IMG/VR virus record: IMGVR_UViG_3300022851_000011 | Span: 1 to 64,000 of that record | Origin: a virus | Reading direction: 5' to 3' (one strand) | Length of the DNA: 64,000 nucleotides | The notes under the pieces: model-generated | Told to the model about the DNA's origin: nothing | Databases searched by the model: none | The model's input: the letters and a program-made list of their open reading frames with translations, nothing else | Position numbers and translations under genes: made by a program | In this document: in pieces, positions 17,308 to 26,279 of the stretch | How the letters are laid out: every line of letters starts with the position of its first letter | How positions within the stretch are numbered: the first letter of the stretch is position 1

Positions 17308-17678
17308 TAATAGTTCAGTTGTACTTTCGTTATACTTCCTTCAGAAAATCCAGAAACAGCCGCTCTAAGATAAACAAAGTTTCCAGTGAAGTTGTATGTA
17401 ACGGCGACTGAACCAGCAACCGCATTGGTCATTGTTGTGCCATCTATATCAAACCAATCAGTCGATGTTGGCGTTGTTGCCAATGAACCTTGCATTTTAA
17501 TAGTGCCAATAAATAGGTTCGGAAAGTAAGCCACGGTATGGATTCCATCATACCCATAATATCCATCGCCTTTAACCTTATCGGTTTGGAACGACGCACT
17601 TGAACCATCATAGTTCAAGTTTTCATTTGGTGTTCCCTGTGAAATTGACGGGATTAGGGTTAGTGATGTTGCGGGCAT
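17307..17678 (-). CDS. Putative virion structural protein (123 aa)
   Basis: A Gly/Ser/Thr-rich beta protein (IHTVAYFPNLFIGTIKMQGS, WFDIDGTTMTNAVAGSVAV, NFVYLRAAVSGFSEGSITKV). The pattern of a per-axis tolerance value with 'TDWFDIDGT' recurs in neck or fibre-associated proteins of T4-like marine phages. It shares a terminal base with both neighbours. Confidence 0.5.
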   Translation of the reverse strand: MPATSLTLIPSISQGTPNENLNYDGSSASFQTDKVKGDGYYGYDGIHTVAYFPNLFIGTIKMQGSLATTPTSTDWFDIDGTTMTNAVAGSVAVTYNFTGNFVYLRAAVSGFSEGSITKVQLNY

Positions 17679-17845
17679 TAAACTTCCTTAATGATTTCTA
17701 CTAGTTTGCCTTCGCCTACTAGTTCTTGAACTACAGCTTCTACGCCTTCTAGCATATCGTCTGTCAGAATTGCTGATGCGTTAGCATCGTCTTTAATTAG
17801 TTCTGATACTTTAATCACAACCATTTCTTCATTCATTTTAGCCAT
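17678..17845 (-). CDS. Small acidic protein (55 aa)
   Basis: The start at 17845 (MAKMNEEMVVIKVSEL) is preferred because AAGGAG lies 11 nt upstream; a longer frame from 17887 would start before the late promoter leader. The sequence is one acidic helical unit (DDMLEGVEAVVQELVGEGKLVEIIKEV). Function unknown. Confidence 0.6.
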   Translation of the reverse strand: MAKMNEEMVVIKVSELIKDDANASAILTDDMLEGVEAVVQELVGEGKLVEIIKEV

Positions 17846-17867
17846 CTGATAACTCTCCTTAATATAG

Positions 17868-17875
17868 TATTTATC
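17868..17875 (-). promoter_or_regulatory. T4-type late promoter
   Basis: GATAAATA on the minus strand with an AAGGAG ribosome site 11 nt downstream precedes the gene starting at 17845. It lies at the very end of the upstream 60-aa gene. Confidence 0.6.
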
Positions 17876-18056
17876 ATTTGCTGGCAAAGAATGTTAAATA
17901 AAAATCTTCGAATTCCTCTTCGGACAGATACTCAAGTGCCCATTCATGCAACGAAGCAGGGGGCATACCCGCCACACCTATGACTAATAGCTTACGCAAT
18001 AAATCTACTTCGCATTCCATCAATGCTGTTGTAAATTGTTTGTTATTATAGTTCAT
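17874..18056 (-). CDS. Small hypothetical protein (60 aa)
   Basis: A short acidic helical protein (ALMECEVDLLRKLLVIGV, EYLSEEEFEDFYLTFFASK). The start overlaps the upstream stop by 4 nt. No family recognised. Confidence 0.55.
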   Translation of the reverse strand: MNYNNKQFTTALMECEVDLLRKLLVIGVAGMPPASLHEWALEYLSEEEFEDFYLTFFASK

Positions 18057-18382
18057 TGTATATCACTTATTTCATAATCATTTATATATTCGCTTATCCA
18101 TAATTTAGAATAAGGTATATGATGTGAATCCCATTGAAATGTCAATACGTATCCTTGTGCCTCAAAATCTCTATAGCACGTAACATTTTTCATTCCATAA
18201 TAATCAACCAGATTTTTTTCTAGTGTTGTGCGTGTGTGTGGATTTTCCAGTACATTCGGATATCTCTGTATAATCACCCATATTTCTTTTATTATTTTAT
18301 GGCGCTTAAACTGTCCAATATCGGTGGATAACACTCCTATGAAATCTTCTTTACTAATATCGTCGTTCATACCAATATCCAT
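18053..18382 (-). CDS. Hypothetical protein (109 aa)
   Basis: I place the start at the ATG at 18382 ([13 protein letters not shown]); the frame extends upstream to 18436 but that would overlap the preceding gene by 83 nt. ATG 18370 is an alternative. The protein ends KLWISEYINDYEISDIQ. No recognised domain. Confidence 0.5.
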   Translation of the reverse strand: MDIGMNDDISKEDFIGVLSTDIGQFKRHKIIKEIWVIIQRYPNVLENPHTRTTLEKNLVDYYGMKNVTCYRDFEAQGYVLTFQWDSHHIPYSKLWISEYINDYEISDIQ

Positions 18383-18617
18383 TGTAATTGATTCTGATAA
18401 GTTTTTTATCCCGCTCTGGTTCATACGTTTCTTCAATCGTCACCGTGATATTGTGTTTATTCCTGATATAATCTACCATTGAATTACACATATCCATATG
18501 ATAATGGGGATTGATATTCTTATCACATATCAGTTGGTCAAGTTCCAGAAATACATCGGATATCGGTTGCGGTTCACTTAATGCGTTCCAAAAATCTTGT
18601 TTTTCTTTGGTGGTCAC
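18354..18617 (-). CDS. Hypothetical protein (87 aa)
   Basis: Starts [20 protein letters not shown], overlapping the end of the thymidylate synthase gene by 4 nt (ATGA-type coupling). The '[14 protein letters not shown]' start recalls short phage proteins beginning KEQFWDDL as in 51516-51752. Function unknown. Confidence 0.55.
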   Translation of the reverse strand: MTTKEKQDFWNALSEPQPISDVFLELDQLICDKNINPHYHMDMCNSMVDYIRNKHNITVTIEETYEPERDKKLIRINYNGYWYERRY

Positions 18618-20266
18618 ACTGCCATCTTTGCTTTTATAGTGTCCTGTGGATTGTAGTTCTCAAGCTTGATATCATCCATTGTGAAACTATCAATATCTTT
18701 AATATCAGGGTTCAACCATAGCGTTGGTAAATCCTGTGGTTCTCGTGATAGCTGTTCATTGACTTGATCGAAGTGATTGCTATAAATGTGAGCATCGCCT
18801 AATGTCAGGATTAGTTCACCTACATCAAGCCCGCATACTTGAGCAATCATATGTGTAAGTAAAGCATAACTGGCGATATTGAATGGAACGCCTAAAAAAA
18901 GGTCACAAGAACGCTGGTTCATATGGCATGATAGTTTGCCATTAGCCACATAGAATTGAAAGATCATATGACACGGTGGTAGAGCCATATCTTGAAGTTC
19001 TCCCGGATTATACGCTGTAACGATATGTCTACGGCTGTCAGGGTCATTCTTAATGCTTTCAATGACATCAGCGATTTGATCTACAAAAAATTGCTGTCTC
19101 CATTTATATCCGATTGGCGGTGATTTTTTGCTAAATGACCAATTTATAGAATTGCCGTTTTGTTCACGGAATGCTCTATTTACCATATCAGTATCTTTAA
19201 TATCTTTTTGTTTATAGAACAAGGATGGTGTTGTGAATTTGAATTCTTCATTAGATTTCTTATTGGTCGCAATAATCAAATCATTATTATGTTTAGGTAA
19301 AATATATTGATTATACCACATAGGTAGAAATATAGTTGATTCTATTCCATAAAATTTATTACCAAAATAATCTTTATCTAATTCATATTTTGAATGGTTA
19401 ATAACCCATTTGTCAAATCCAACCAAACCATGAATATCTCTGTAAAAATTACTAAAACATCTCCACTTAGAATCCACATAAATACCTTGTTGTTTATAAA
19501 ATAGTGTCTTCTCAGTATTTTCACCATGACACCGCTCCATCATATTGAGCCACATATTATATGCTGATGTTAAATATTTTGATCGTTTATCGACTACTCC
19601 ATAACACCCAGCACCTTCAGCCGCAGTCATGGCATATGGGTTCTTTACAGTTTTTGAACGAATGTTAGGACGAGAGCAGTCTATGATGGTGTTGATACCT
19701 TCTAAAAATTGAACTCGGTAATACGAATTGCCATTTCTCACATCAAGTTTTTTAAGAATTTTTATTTGCCCTGATTGATTTGTATCAAAAATCTTTCCTA
19801 CAAAATCATCACCACCTGTGTAATCTACTTGTTCTAAATCAAAATCCAAGGAAAATGGTTGATCGTCACCAATTTTAGTGCCCTGTTCTATTAGAGTTAC
19901 AGAATCTCGCCAAGAATCATATTTTGACCATTTTCGCCATTGGTAGCCATATACTTTTTGGAGGTCGCCTTCGAACTTTGCTTTGGGTTTCCAATAGTCA
20001 GCTTCAGCGTTAGCAGTCCAGATTGTGCGTTCAGTGCCATTGATTTCAGCTAATCGTCTTTCATCACCAGACCCTTCTAGGAACCATAGCAGTTCACTCT
20101 TTACAGCTTTGAACGCCAGCTTCTTGGTTGTAACGGCTGGAAAGCCTTCTGACAAATCAAATCGCATCTGGTGAGCGAATACAGAGCGTGTGCCTGTGCC
20201 CGTTCTATCGCCACGATCTACGCCGTTGTCCATGATGTGTTTAAGTGTTGTTAGGTAGTTCTGCAT
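18614..20266 (-). CDS. thyA: Thymidylate synthase with an in-frame AP2/HNH endonuclease-like insertion
   Basis: Residues 1-113 and 394-550 together form a normal thymidylate synthase of about 270 aa (NDRTGTGT-type [19 protein letters not shown], catalytic Cys432 in [28 protein letters not shown]-terminal KMAV). It makes dTMP from dUMP with methylene-tetrahydrofolate; the folate product is recycled by the DHFR at 21485-22018. Residues about 114-393 are foreign: an AP2-like segment ([18 protein letters not shown]) then an HNH-like phage endonuclease pattern ([46 protein letters not shown]). The reading frame is open throughout, there is no intein C-terminal HN-S/C/T and no group I core, so the insert seems to stay in the protein or uses an unknown removal route. 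The site is a surface loop before the VDQI helix, different from the T4 td intron site. Confidence 0.82.
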   Translation of the reverse strand: MQNYLTTLKHIMDNGVDRGDRTGTGTRSVFAHQMRFDLSEGFPAVTTKKLAFKAVKSELLWFLEGSGDERRLAEINGTERTIWTANAEADYWKPKAKFEGDLQKVYGYQWRKWSKYDSWRDSVTLIEQGTKIGDDQPFSLDFDLEQVDYTGGDDFVGKIFDTNQSGQIKILKKLDVRNGNSYYRVQFLEGINTIIDCSRPNIRSKTVKNPYAMTAAEGAGCYGVVDKRSKYLTSAYNMWLNMMERCHGENTEKTLFYKQQGIYVDSKWRCFSNFYRDIHGLVGFDKWVINHSKYELDKDYFGNKFYGIESTIFLPMWYNQYILPKHNNDLIIATNKKSNEEFKFTTPSLFYKQKDIKDTDMVNRAFREQNGNSINWSFSKKSPPIGYKWRQQFFVDQIADVIESIKNDPDSRRHIVTAYNPGELQDMALPPCHMIFQFYVANGKLSCHMNQRSCDLFLGVPFNIASYALLTHMIAQVCGLDVGELILTLGDAHIYSNHFDQVNEQLSREPQDLPTLWLNPDIKDIDSFTMDDIKLENYNPQDTIKAKMAV

Positions 20267-20537
20267 CTGATGTTTCTTTCATTTTTGTACTAAGCCATAT
20301 TATTCTGAAGTTACCTTTTCTGGCGGCTCTTTCACACCAGCGAAGTTCGTTAGCGGTTGGAATACCACGCAAGGATACTGCGACTACATTGCGATCCTGT
20401 TGTAACTTAGGTGTCATCAACATTCGGTACATAGTATGAGCGATGTCCCAATTACGCACATCAAACACAAACGGCTCGTTGGGGAAATCTTCCCCTCTTG
20501 TCCATTGATCTGTTCTATAGCGTGGTAATATTTTCAT
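20241..20537 (-). CDS. Hypothetical protein (98 aa)
   Basis: The start [12 protein letters not shown] at 20537 is chosen because GGAGAAG lies upstream and it directly follows the stop of the HNH gene. The centre ([34 protein letters not shown]) looks like a strand-helix-strand unit. It overlaps the thymidylate synthase start by 26 nt. No family recognised. Confidence 0.55.
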   Translation of the reverse strand: MKILPRYRTDQWTRGEDFPNEPFVFDVRNWDIAHTMYRMLMTPKLQQDRNVVAVSLRGIPTANELRWCERAARKGNFRIIWLSTKMKETSDAELPNNT

Positions 20538-20538
20538 G

Positions 20539-20829
20539 TCATCTTCTTCTCCGGTTTGAATCTTTGCTTCCGTCATAGTAGCTGGGGTCTTTCTTTTGGA
20601 CCCACTTCACGAAAGTCTGGATTTGCTCATGTTCCCTAAGTCTTTCCCAAGTATGATAATGTTTTAGTAACTCTCGTTCAGTAAAGGTTGCGTGTATCTT
20701 TCTGTGACATATTTTATGTAATGGTTCTTTTGCTTTACCCTTGAAAGTTTTAGGAATCAAGTGATGCTCGTCTATGTTCACTATTCCTAGTACACGCCAA
20801 CATAATGGACAGATTTCAAACAGTGACAT
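20539..20829 (-). CDS. HNH endonuclease
   Basis: The protein has the HNH layout CPLCWRVLGIVNIDEHHLIPK, then LHKICHRKIHATFTERELL, where the HH pair, the Asn-equivalent and the second His form the metal-binding core. The start at 20829 (MSLFEICPLC) forms a TAATG overlap with a short upstream frame that encodes KCSKCKQTYMYGWS; an ATG at 20862 is the alternative. Such enzymes are common free-standing nucleases in T4-like phages, and this one lies next to the interrupted thymidylate synthase. Confidence 0.75.
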   Translation of the reverse strand: MSLFEICPLCWRVLGIVNIDEHHLIPKTFKGKAKEPLHKICHRKIHATFTERELLKHYHTWERLREHEQIQTFVKWVQKKDPSYYDGSKDSNRRRR

Positions 20830-20898
20830 TATGACCATCCGTACATATAAGTCTGTTTGCATTTGCTACATTTGAACACATATGGATACCAATCACAT

Positions 20899-21492
20899 TC
20901 ATATTCTTCCAGTTAATTCACGCATACGCCGGGTGCCGAATACCGCAGCAGTTTCGTTTATATATGAGCTTTCCGAAATAATAAATTGATATTTACGGAA
21001 ATCTGTATCCGCTTGATGATATTTTTTTAGATCATTTTTATTTAAAATCTTAAATGACCTACCCGGTTCGTTTTTATTATACACGGATATTGAATGTCCC
21101 TGATCTATCAATCTCTCCCAGATACTAAACCCCTCATTGGATAATTGAACATCACTCATAATTCTAATAGATTTGTGAGTATCTTTCAACACACGGTTGT
21201 ATAGGTCAGATGCATAGGGCATTGATCCCTTGTATTTTTTTCCTACCGAATTGACAACATATGATTGTGGCTTCACATCAAATTCTGCTGCTAATAATAT
21301 TTCACCATTTTTTTCATACCAATAGGATACCACTTCATTACCCATCTTGAACCAATTATCGCCCAATGATACTTTACTGGTATGTTTTAGGCGATCTTTG
21401 ATATGGTATTCCAACATATCAAACAGTTCAAAATCGCCTATATTCTCTGGCATTTCTGTTAGCCAAGTATCGTCAAAACTTTCTCTACTCAT
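20899..21492 (-). CDS. Hypothetical phage protein related to the GNAT-like module of the giant protein
   Basis: The ATG at 21492 overlaps the DHFR stop region, so I prefer it to the longer frame from 21615 that would lie inside folA. The 197-aa protein has a beta-rich start (NEVVSYWYEKNGEILLAAEF) and the motif IRIMSDVQLSNEGFSIWERL, which resembles SDETQSEGAIKLWKK in the 1131-aa protein. Related motifs occur in many T4-like marine phages next to GNAT folds. Function not known. Confidence 0.5.
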   Translation of the reverse strand: MSRESFDDTWLTEMPENIGDFELFDMLEYHIKDRLKHTSKVSLGDNWFKMGNEVVSYWYEKNGEILLAAEFDVKPQSYVVNSVGKKYKGSMPYASDLYNRVLKDTHKSIRIMSDVQLSNEGFSIWERLIDQGHSISVYNKNEPGRSFKILNKNDLKKYHQADTDFRKYQFIISESSYINETAAVFGTRRMRELTGRI

Positions 21493-22018
21493 AATCTGGT
21501 ATACGTTCCCACGCTTCCATTTTACATTCTGGATGTTCGATTCGCTGAATGCATTCAAAGTTACCAATATGAAGACCAAGATCATGGGTAATATATGTAT
21601 CGGCTTCAAATACACCTTTAAATGTCGTTAGGTATATTTTATCACATATATCAAACGTTTGTCTATATATTTCAGCCCCGCCTATGATAAACGTGTCACA
21701 TGTAACAGGCGGGATGGATAGTTGGTTGCGTAGATGTAGATTAATAACAAAATTTTTCCAATCATCCCCCAATACCATCGCATAGGCTTCATTGCGTCCA
21801 ATATCACGCTGTGTTAGAGTTTTAGAAACGATCAGACTTAAACGGTTCGGCAGGGGTTTGCTCGGCAAACTATCCCACGTCTTTCGCCCCATAACGACAT
21901 TGTTATTTTTAGTTAGGTTGCGAAACCATTTCATATCGTGATCACTACGGGGCCACGGTAACGCACCTTTGTTACCGATAGCCCCGTTTTCATCAATGGC
22001 TAAGATTGCTGAAATCAT
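21485..22018 (-). CDS. folA: Dihydrofolate reductase
   Basis: The 177-aa protein has the classical DHFR features: SAILAIDENGAIGNKGALPWP (the Met20 loop with catalytic acid position), DMKWFRNLT, VVMGRKTWDSLP, and FIIGGAEIYRQTF for NADPH binding. It regenerates tetrahydrofolate consumed by thymidylate synthase (18614-20266). Length is as in the family (about 160-190 aa). It shares one base with the upstream gene. Confidence 0.93.
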   Translation of the reverse strand: MISAILAIDENGAIGNKGALPWPRSDHDMKWFRNLTKNNNVVMGRKTWDSLPSKPLPNRLSLIVSKTLTQRDIGRNEAYAMVLGDDWKNFVINLHLRNQLSIPPVTCDTFIIGGAEIYRQTFDICDKIYLTTFKGVFEADTYITHDLGLHIGNFECIQRIEHPECKMEAWERIPDYE

Positions 22019-22422
22019 TATGCGTACGGATCAGCCCAACCAACCAACTCGTCTTGGTTATCATAGTCTTTCCAAATAATCATATTCGGTAAACTAATGT
22101 CAAACTTTTGACGGGCACGTAGGTCTTCCAATGTACGGTCAAAGTCTTTGACCTCGTAAACCTTCATACCATTCATTTGGTGGTTATCGTTATCAAGGAT
22201 ACGTGATGAGCCATAATACCACGTGCCATCCTTTTCACGGAATACAAGCATAAAGTCTGGCTCATAATCCTTTAGTTCACCATCATTTCCTTCTTTAAGA
22301 ATATCAAGTTCTTTGTCTTTGATCTGCTCGATACGCCCCAACGTTTCAATACGCTTCTTTGTTTCTTCGAAGGTTTCCTTATTGCCAGCGGTTACACTGT
22401 CTTTTTTACTCTTTTTAACCAT
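22018..22422 (-). CDS. Hypothetical protein (134 aa)
   Basis: Start at 22422 (MVKKSKKDSV) with an AAAGGA ribosome site; an upstream ATG at 22449 would lie inside clpP. A basic N-terminal helix (about 15-45) is followed by a beta-rich domain (FMLVFREKDGTWYYGSSRIL, VYEVKDFD). It shares a base with both neighbours. No known family. Confidence 0.6.
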   Translation of the reverse strand: MVKKSKKDSVTAGNKETFEETKKRIETLGRIEQIKDKELDILKEGNDGELKDYEPDFMLVFREKDGTWYYGSSRILDNDNHQMNGMKVYEVKDFDRTLEDLRARQKFDISLPNMIIWKDYDNQDELVGWADPYA

Positions 22423-22976
22423 TAATATGTTTCCTTTATTTTGTCGCAAATACCAAGCGCCAATGCTTCTTCGGCATCAAGCCATACATCGGATTCTGGT
22501 AACAACTTCTTGCGAACTTTCTTTTCTGATAAACCAGTGCACTTAGTGTAATGATCTAATAATCGTCTGCTTGTAAGATTAAACTCTTTTGTTACTGAAA
22601 ATAGTTCGTGTTCCTTACCACGTGATCCCCCGCTATATTGATGTGACAAGATAGACGTATTCGGTGTAAGAGTACGGTGACCTTTTTCACCAGCCATGAA
22701 CATAAGTAAGCCACAACTTGCGATCATGCCAATGCCGACTGTGCGGACAGGGATAGAAGAACCCTTCATTGTATCAATCAATGCAAAACAAGCATTTACG
22801 TCGCCGCCGGGTGAATTGACAATAAGTGTGATATATTTCTTTTTCTTGGCTTGAAGATTTTCTTCAATAATCCATTCGATGACTGGTTTAAGTGACGCTT
22901 GTGTAACTTCGGTCATAAAAAGATACATACCGTTATCGTTTAGTGACTTCTTTTCATTTTTATTATCTTCAGACAT
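22422..22976 (-). CDS. clpP: ClpP-like serine protease
   Basis: The protein (about 184 aa from the ATG at 22976) has the ClpP fold signatures: ITLIVNSPGGDVNACFALID, the catalytic Ser in MIASCGLLMFMAG, the catalytic His in SILSHQYSGG, and the Asp in ESDVWLDAEEALALGICD. ClpP rings degrade proteins fed by a AAA+ unfoldase, and a ClpA homologue is encoded 1 kb downstream of the same strand's 5' side (23976-26276). The start overlaps the upstream gene by 8 nt. Phage ClpP-like enzymes can also act as head proteases, but the ClpA neighbour favours regulated proteolysis. Confidence 0.88.
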   Translation of the reverse strand: MSEDNKNEKKSLNDNGMYLFMTEVTQASLKPVIEWIIEENLQAKKKKYITLIVNSPGGDVNACFALIDTMKGSSIPVRTVGIGMIASCGLLMFMAGEKGHRTLTPNTSILSHQYSGGSRGKEHELFSVTKEFNLTSRRLLDHYTKCTGLSEKKVRKKLLPESDVWLDAEEALALGICDKIKETY

Positions 22977-23295
22977 CTGTTTTGGGTTTCCTTCCCGGTT
23001 TGAGTCCGACAGCACGTGGTGTGCCATCAATATTTAAATCATACGATTGTGCTAATCGTTCTATATTCATTCCGTCAATCCTGTGAATATCTCCATACGT
23101 AATAGTATAGGTAATATGTGGATCACGGGGGCTAATACCGGAACACCCGGCGTCTTCTACTCGTTGAAGGACTAGTTCTTTATTGATTCTAACCTTCTCG
23201 TATCCGATACCTTTGGCATTAACGGTGGCATGAACTTTTGTTTCGTATTGAATAATACCAAGCTCACGAAATTTATTAACTAATGTTGTCTTCAT
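22969..23295 (-). CDS. Hypothetical protein (108 aa)
   Basis: Basic protein beginning MKTTLVNKFRELGIIQYETKV and ending GLKPGRKPKTDV. No domain recognised. It lies between clpA/23276-24004 and clpP with overlaps on both sides, so it is part of the same operon; an adaptor role is a guess. Confidence 0.55.
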   Translation of the reverse strand: MKTTLVNKFRELGIIQYETKVHATVNAKGIGYEKVRINKELVLQRVEDAGCSGISPRDPHITYTITYGDIHRIDGMNIERLAQSYDLNIDGTPRAVGLKPGRKPKTDV

Positions 23296-24004
23296 TTTCT
23301 AACCTATATTCCTCCACTTTTTTAATTACGTCACCCATTGCGAGTGACATTGCAAACATATCTTTTTTGGTTTTTGCCCACACGAATGGCTGTGAATTAT
23401 AAAAAAAATACCCTGATGAGGATGATAATCTATCCATGGTATAGTCGCTAGTTAAATACCCGTCCGTTTTAATAAGACGCACCAAATCGTCTGCTCGGTC
23501 CATTGCCCTGTCGGTAGAAAGATACATCTTATAGCGATAGCCACCATGTGGTAGTGTGTCTTTGCGAATAACCACACTTTGATGTTGATCTTCTACCATC
23601 GTATGAGAAATATCATTGATAGTAATCGGCTTGTATCCACGGTTTTTCTTTGCGTAGTTATCAGCCCATGTCTTGACCGTTTCCAGCAGTAACTCAAGTT
23701 TATCGTCGCCCTGTATTACAAATAGGCTGATACTGATATAATCATCTCGGAATCTACAACCATCTGTTGTGTAGATATCTCTAGCAATTGTTTTGACTTC
23801 ATGCACAAGATGGTCATATGTTCCGTATCTACGCCGCCCGTCGATAACATATTCTGAATCAATACGAAATGAAATACGGGTATTGAATTTACTAAACCAC
23901 ATTTTTCCGTGTTCTGACACACTATACTTGTGTGAATCTACGATTTTAACAGTATTGATATCGTCCAATGTTTTCTTAATCGATTTCGATAATACCTTGG
24001 TCAT
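23276..24004 (-). CDS. Hypothetical protein (242 aa)
   Basis: Mixed alpha/beta protein (MWFSKFNTRISFRIDSEYVI, RRRYGTYDHLVHEVK, GGYRYKMYLSTDRAMDRAD). It overlaps the end of clpA by 29 nt. No relation to known Clp adaptors is visible. It resembles uncharacterised T4-like phage proteins. Confidence 0.55.
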   Translation of the reverse strand: MTKVLSKSIKKTLDDINTVKIVDSHKYSVSEHGKMWFSKFNTRISFRIDSEYVIDGRRRYGTYDHLVHEVKTIARDIYTTDGCRFRDDYISISLFVIQGDDKLELLLETVKTWADNYAKKNRGYKPITINDISHTMVEDQHQSVVIRKDTLPHGGYRYKMYLSTDRAMDRADDLVRLIKTDGYLTSDYTMDRLSSSSGYFFYNSQPFVWAKTKKDMFAMSLAMGDVIKKVEEYRLENEDNIS

Positions 24005-26276
24005 TAATGGCCTCTTTTTCTAAATTTTCAATTGGAAGGGGATTTGTGAAGTCAAATGTGACCTCTTTATCCTTATAGTTTACCACAATAATGCTACCTT
24101 TGTCAAGTTTTTCGAACAGCATCTTCTTGGCAAGCGGGACTTTGATTTCTTGATCGATGATACGTGCCAATGGACGTGCACCCGTCTTTGGATCAAAGCC
24201 ACTATCTACAAGGTATTCTACAAGTTCATCCGTGGTACGAATTTTCATATCACGTTCACTAAGAAGTTCATTAACATCATTCATGAACTTATTGACAATC
24301 TTTTTCATCGCCATTTTAGATAACTTGCCGAATTTACATACAGCATCGACACGGTTACGGAATTCTGGTGCAAAGTATGCTTCATACTCTTTATCTTCTT
24401 CACCTGATTTCTGCAACGCTGCACCGGATAATCCGAAGCCGATGTTGTTTTTCTCGTTTGCCGCAGCACCCAAGTTTGATGTCAAAATGATAACACAGTT
24501 ACGTGCATCTGCTCGTTGACCTTTGGCACTGGTGACATAACCTTCGTCCATCATTTGCAACAAGATGTTTAGAACATCAGGGTGCGCCTTTTCAACTTCG
24601 TCAAAAAGAATGATAGCGTTAGGATTTTCTTTGATGTCTTTAATCAAAAGACCCGGTGTATCGTCGTGACCTACGTAACCCGCAGGGGCACCAACGAAAC
24701 GTGCAATGGCGTGTTTCTCTTGATATTCACTCATATCATATCGCAACAGTTTCATTGCAAGTTCACGTGACAGCTGTTTCGCCAACTCGGTTTTACCCAC
24801 ACCCGTTGGACCCATAAACATAAAGGAACCAATCGGCTTGTCGTGTGATTTCAATCCAGCCTTTGCCACGAAGATTTTATCAAGAACTTTATCAACTGAA
24901 TCATCTTGACCGAACACATTGGTTTTGATATTGATTTCAATATTTTGCAAGTTCTCGGACTTTTCTTTATCGTCCATTGTATTCATTGGAACACCCGTTG
25001 CACGGGCTAACTCCGTCAATACATCAACTTTCTTGATTACGAAGTTCTTATTACCAAGCAACCGTTGCTTTGCACAAGCCGCATCAATCAAATCAATCGC
25101 TTTGTCGGGAAGTTTCTTATCGGCTTGATAACGAACGGAATAATCAACCGCCGCTTCGATGGCATCCTTTTTGATAGCCTTTGCGCCATGATGTTCACGA
25201 ATATATACCGAAATCGCCGCAACAATATCCTTGGCAACTTCTGGCGTTGGTTCATCAACGGTCAAACGATAGAAACGCCGCATCATAGCACGGTCTTTTT
25301 CGAATGATGTGGTATATTCATCCCATGTTGTTGATGCAATAACCTTGATTCCGCCACGACCAAGTGCTGGCTTCAGCATATTGGCGAAATCTGGACCGCC
25401 GCCAGTGCCAGCATTGCCAGCACCACGCATCGTGTGCGCTTCGTCGATAAACAAGATTGACTTGCCACGTGCTTCAAGTGCTTCAATGGTTTCTTTGATT
25501 TTCTCTTCAAACTCACCACGGAACTTACAACCTGCAAGCAATGACCCAACATCAAGGTTCCACACCGCCCATCCTACAAGATAGTCAGGCACTTTGCCTT
25601 CGTTGATTTTCAATGCCAATCCTTCTGCAATCGCAGTCTTACCAACGCCGGGATCACCGACCATTAGCACGTTTGACTTTGTGCGTCTTGCAAGAACTTG
25701 TGCAATATCATCAAGTTCGGCATCACGTCCAATAACGGGATCAATCTTTCCGTTATCTGCCATCTCGTTAAGATTGCTACAGTATTCTTCAAGCAACTCT
25801 TGCGCTTGGGTTTCGTTCATTTTTTTAGATTTATTTGTTGCGCCCTTTTTGTCCTTGGGCTGATACATTTCCATGATATCGTCTTTAGAAGGAAGATATT
25901 TAAGAAGATAATATGCGGCGTGTGAGTTGGTTTCGGCAAGGATGCTCAAATATAGGTCAATGCTATCCATACGGCTTCGACCACTGAACAACACTTGTGT
26001 ATAGGCACGGTTAAATACACGCTCAAGGGCATGTGTTCGCTTTGGTGTGCCTGTATGCCGACTGATAAGTTCTGGACGATCCCGCATATAAGTTACTAAC
26101 TCATCACGAAGTCCTTCAACGTCAACCTTGACTTCTGCAAGAATGGTTGAAAACTCTCGGTCTTTGATCAACCCGAACAAAAGGTGTTCAAGTGTAACAT
26201 ATTGATGCTTTAGTTTTGCTGCATAGTCTTGTGATGCATCAATGATCTTGTTGATATCTGGATTTTCTTCTAACAT
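23976..26276 (-). CDS. clpA: ClpA-like AAA+ unfoldase
   Basis: The 766-aa protein has ClpA length and order: an N-terminal Clp-N double repeat (about 5-140), AAA-1 with Walker A GDPGVGKT (about 207-214) and Walker B ILFIDEAH, AAA-2 with GPTGVGKT and IILFDEVEKAH, and a sensor-2 GARPLARIIDQEI. NNIGFGLSG in AAA-2 contains an IGF tripeptide at the place of the ClpP-docking loop (IGL in E. coli ClpA). No ClpB-type middle domain is present. It can therefore pair with the phage or host ClpP. A GGAG ribosome site precedes the ATG, 4 nt after the dnaJ-like gene. Confidence 0.93.
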   Translation of the reverse strand: MLEENPDINKIIDASQDYAAKLKHQYVTLEHLLFGLIKDREFSTILAEVKVDVEGLRDELVTYMRDRPELISRHTGTPKRTHALERVFNRAYTQVLFSGRSRMDSIDLYLSILAETNSHAAYYLLKYLPSKDDIMEMYQPKDKKGATNKSKKMNETQAQELLEEYCSNLNEMADNGKIDPVIGRDAELDDIAQVLARRTKSNVLMVGDPGVGKTAIAEGLALKINEGKVPDYLVGWAVWNLDVGSLLAGCKFRGEFEEKIKETIEALEARGKSILFIDEAHTMRGAGNAGTGGGPDFANMLKPALGRGGIKVIASTTWDEYTTSFEKDRAMMRRFYRLTVDEPTPEVAKDIVAAISVYIREHHGAKAIKKDAIEAAVDYSVRYQADKKLPDKAIDLIDAACAKQRLLGNKNFVIKKVDVLTELARATGVPMNTMDDKEKSENLQNIEINIKTNVFGQDDSVDKVLDKIFVAKAGLKSHDKPIGSFMFMGPTGVGKTELAKQLSRELAMKLLRYDMSEYQEKHAIARFVGAPAGYVGHDDTPGLLIKDIKENPNAIILFDEVEKAHPDVLNILLQMMDEGYVTSAKGQRADARNCVIILTSNLGAAANEKNNIGFGLSGAALQKSGEEDKEYEAYFAPEFRNRVDAVCKFGKLSKMAMKKIVNKFMNDVNELLSERDMKIRTTDELVEYLVDSGFDPKTGARPLARIIDQEIKVPLAKKMLFEKLDKGSIIVVNYKDKEVTFDFTNPLPIENLEKEAINDQGIIEID

Positions 26277-26279
26277 TGT

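Noticed and set aside
18956-19930. An intein in thymidylate synthase
   Set aside because: The insert has no C-terminal His-Asn followed by Ser/Cys/Thr and no block A/B; it resembles AP2-HNH nucleases only.
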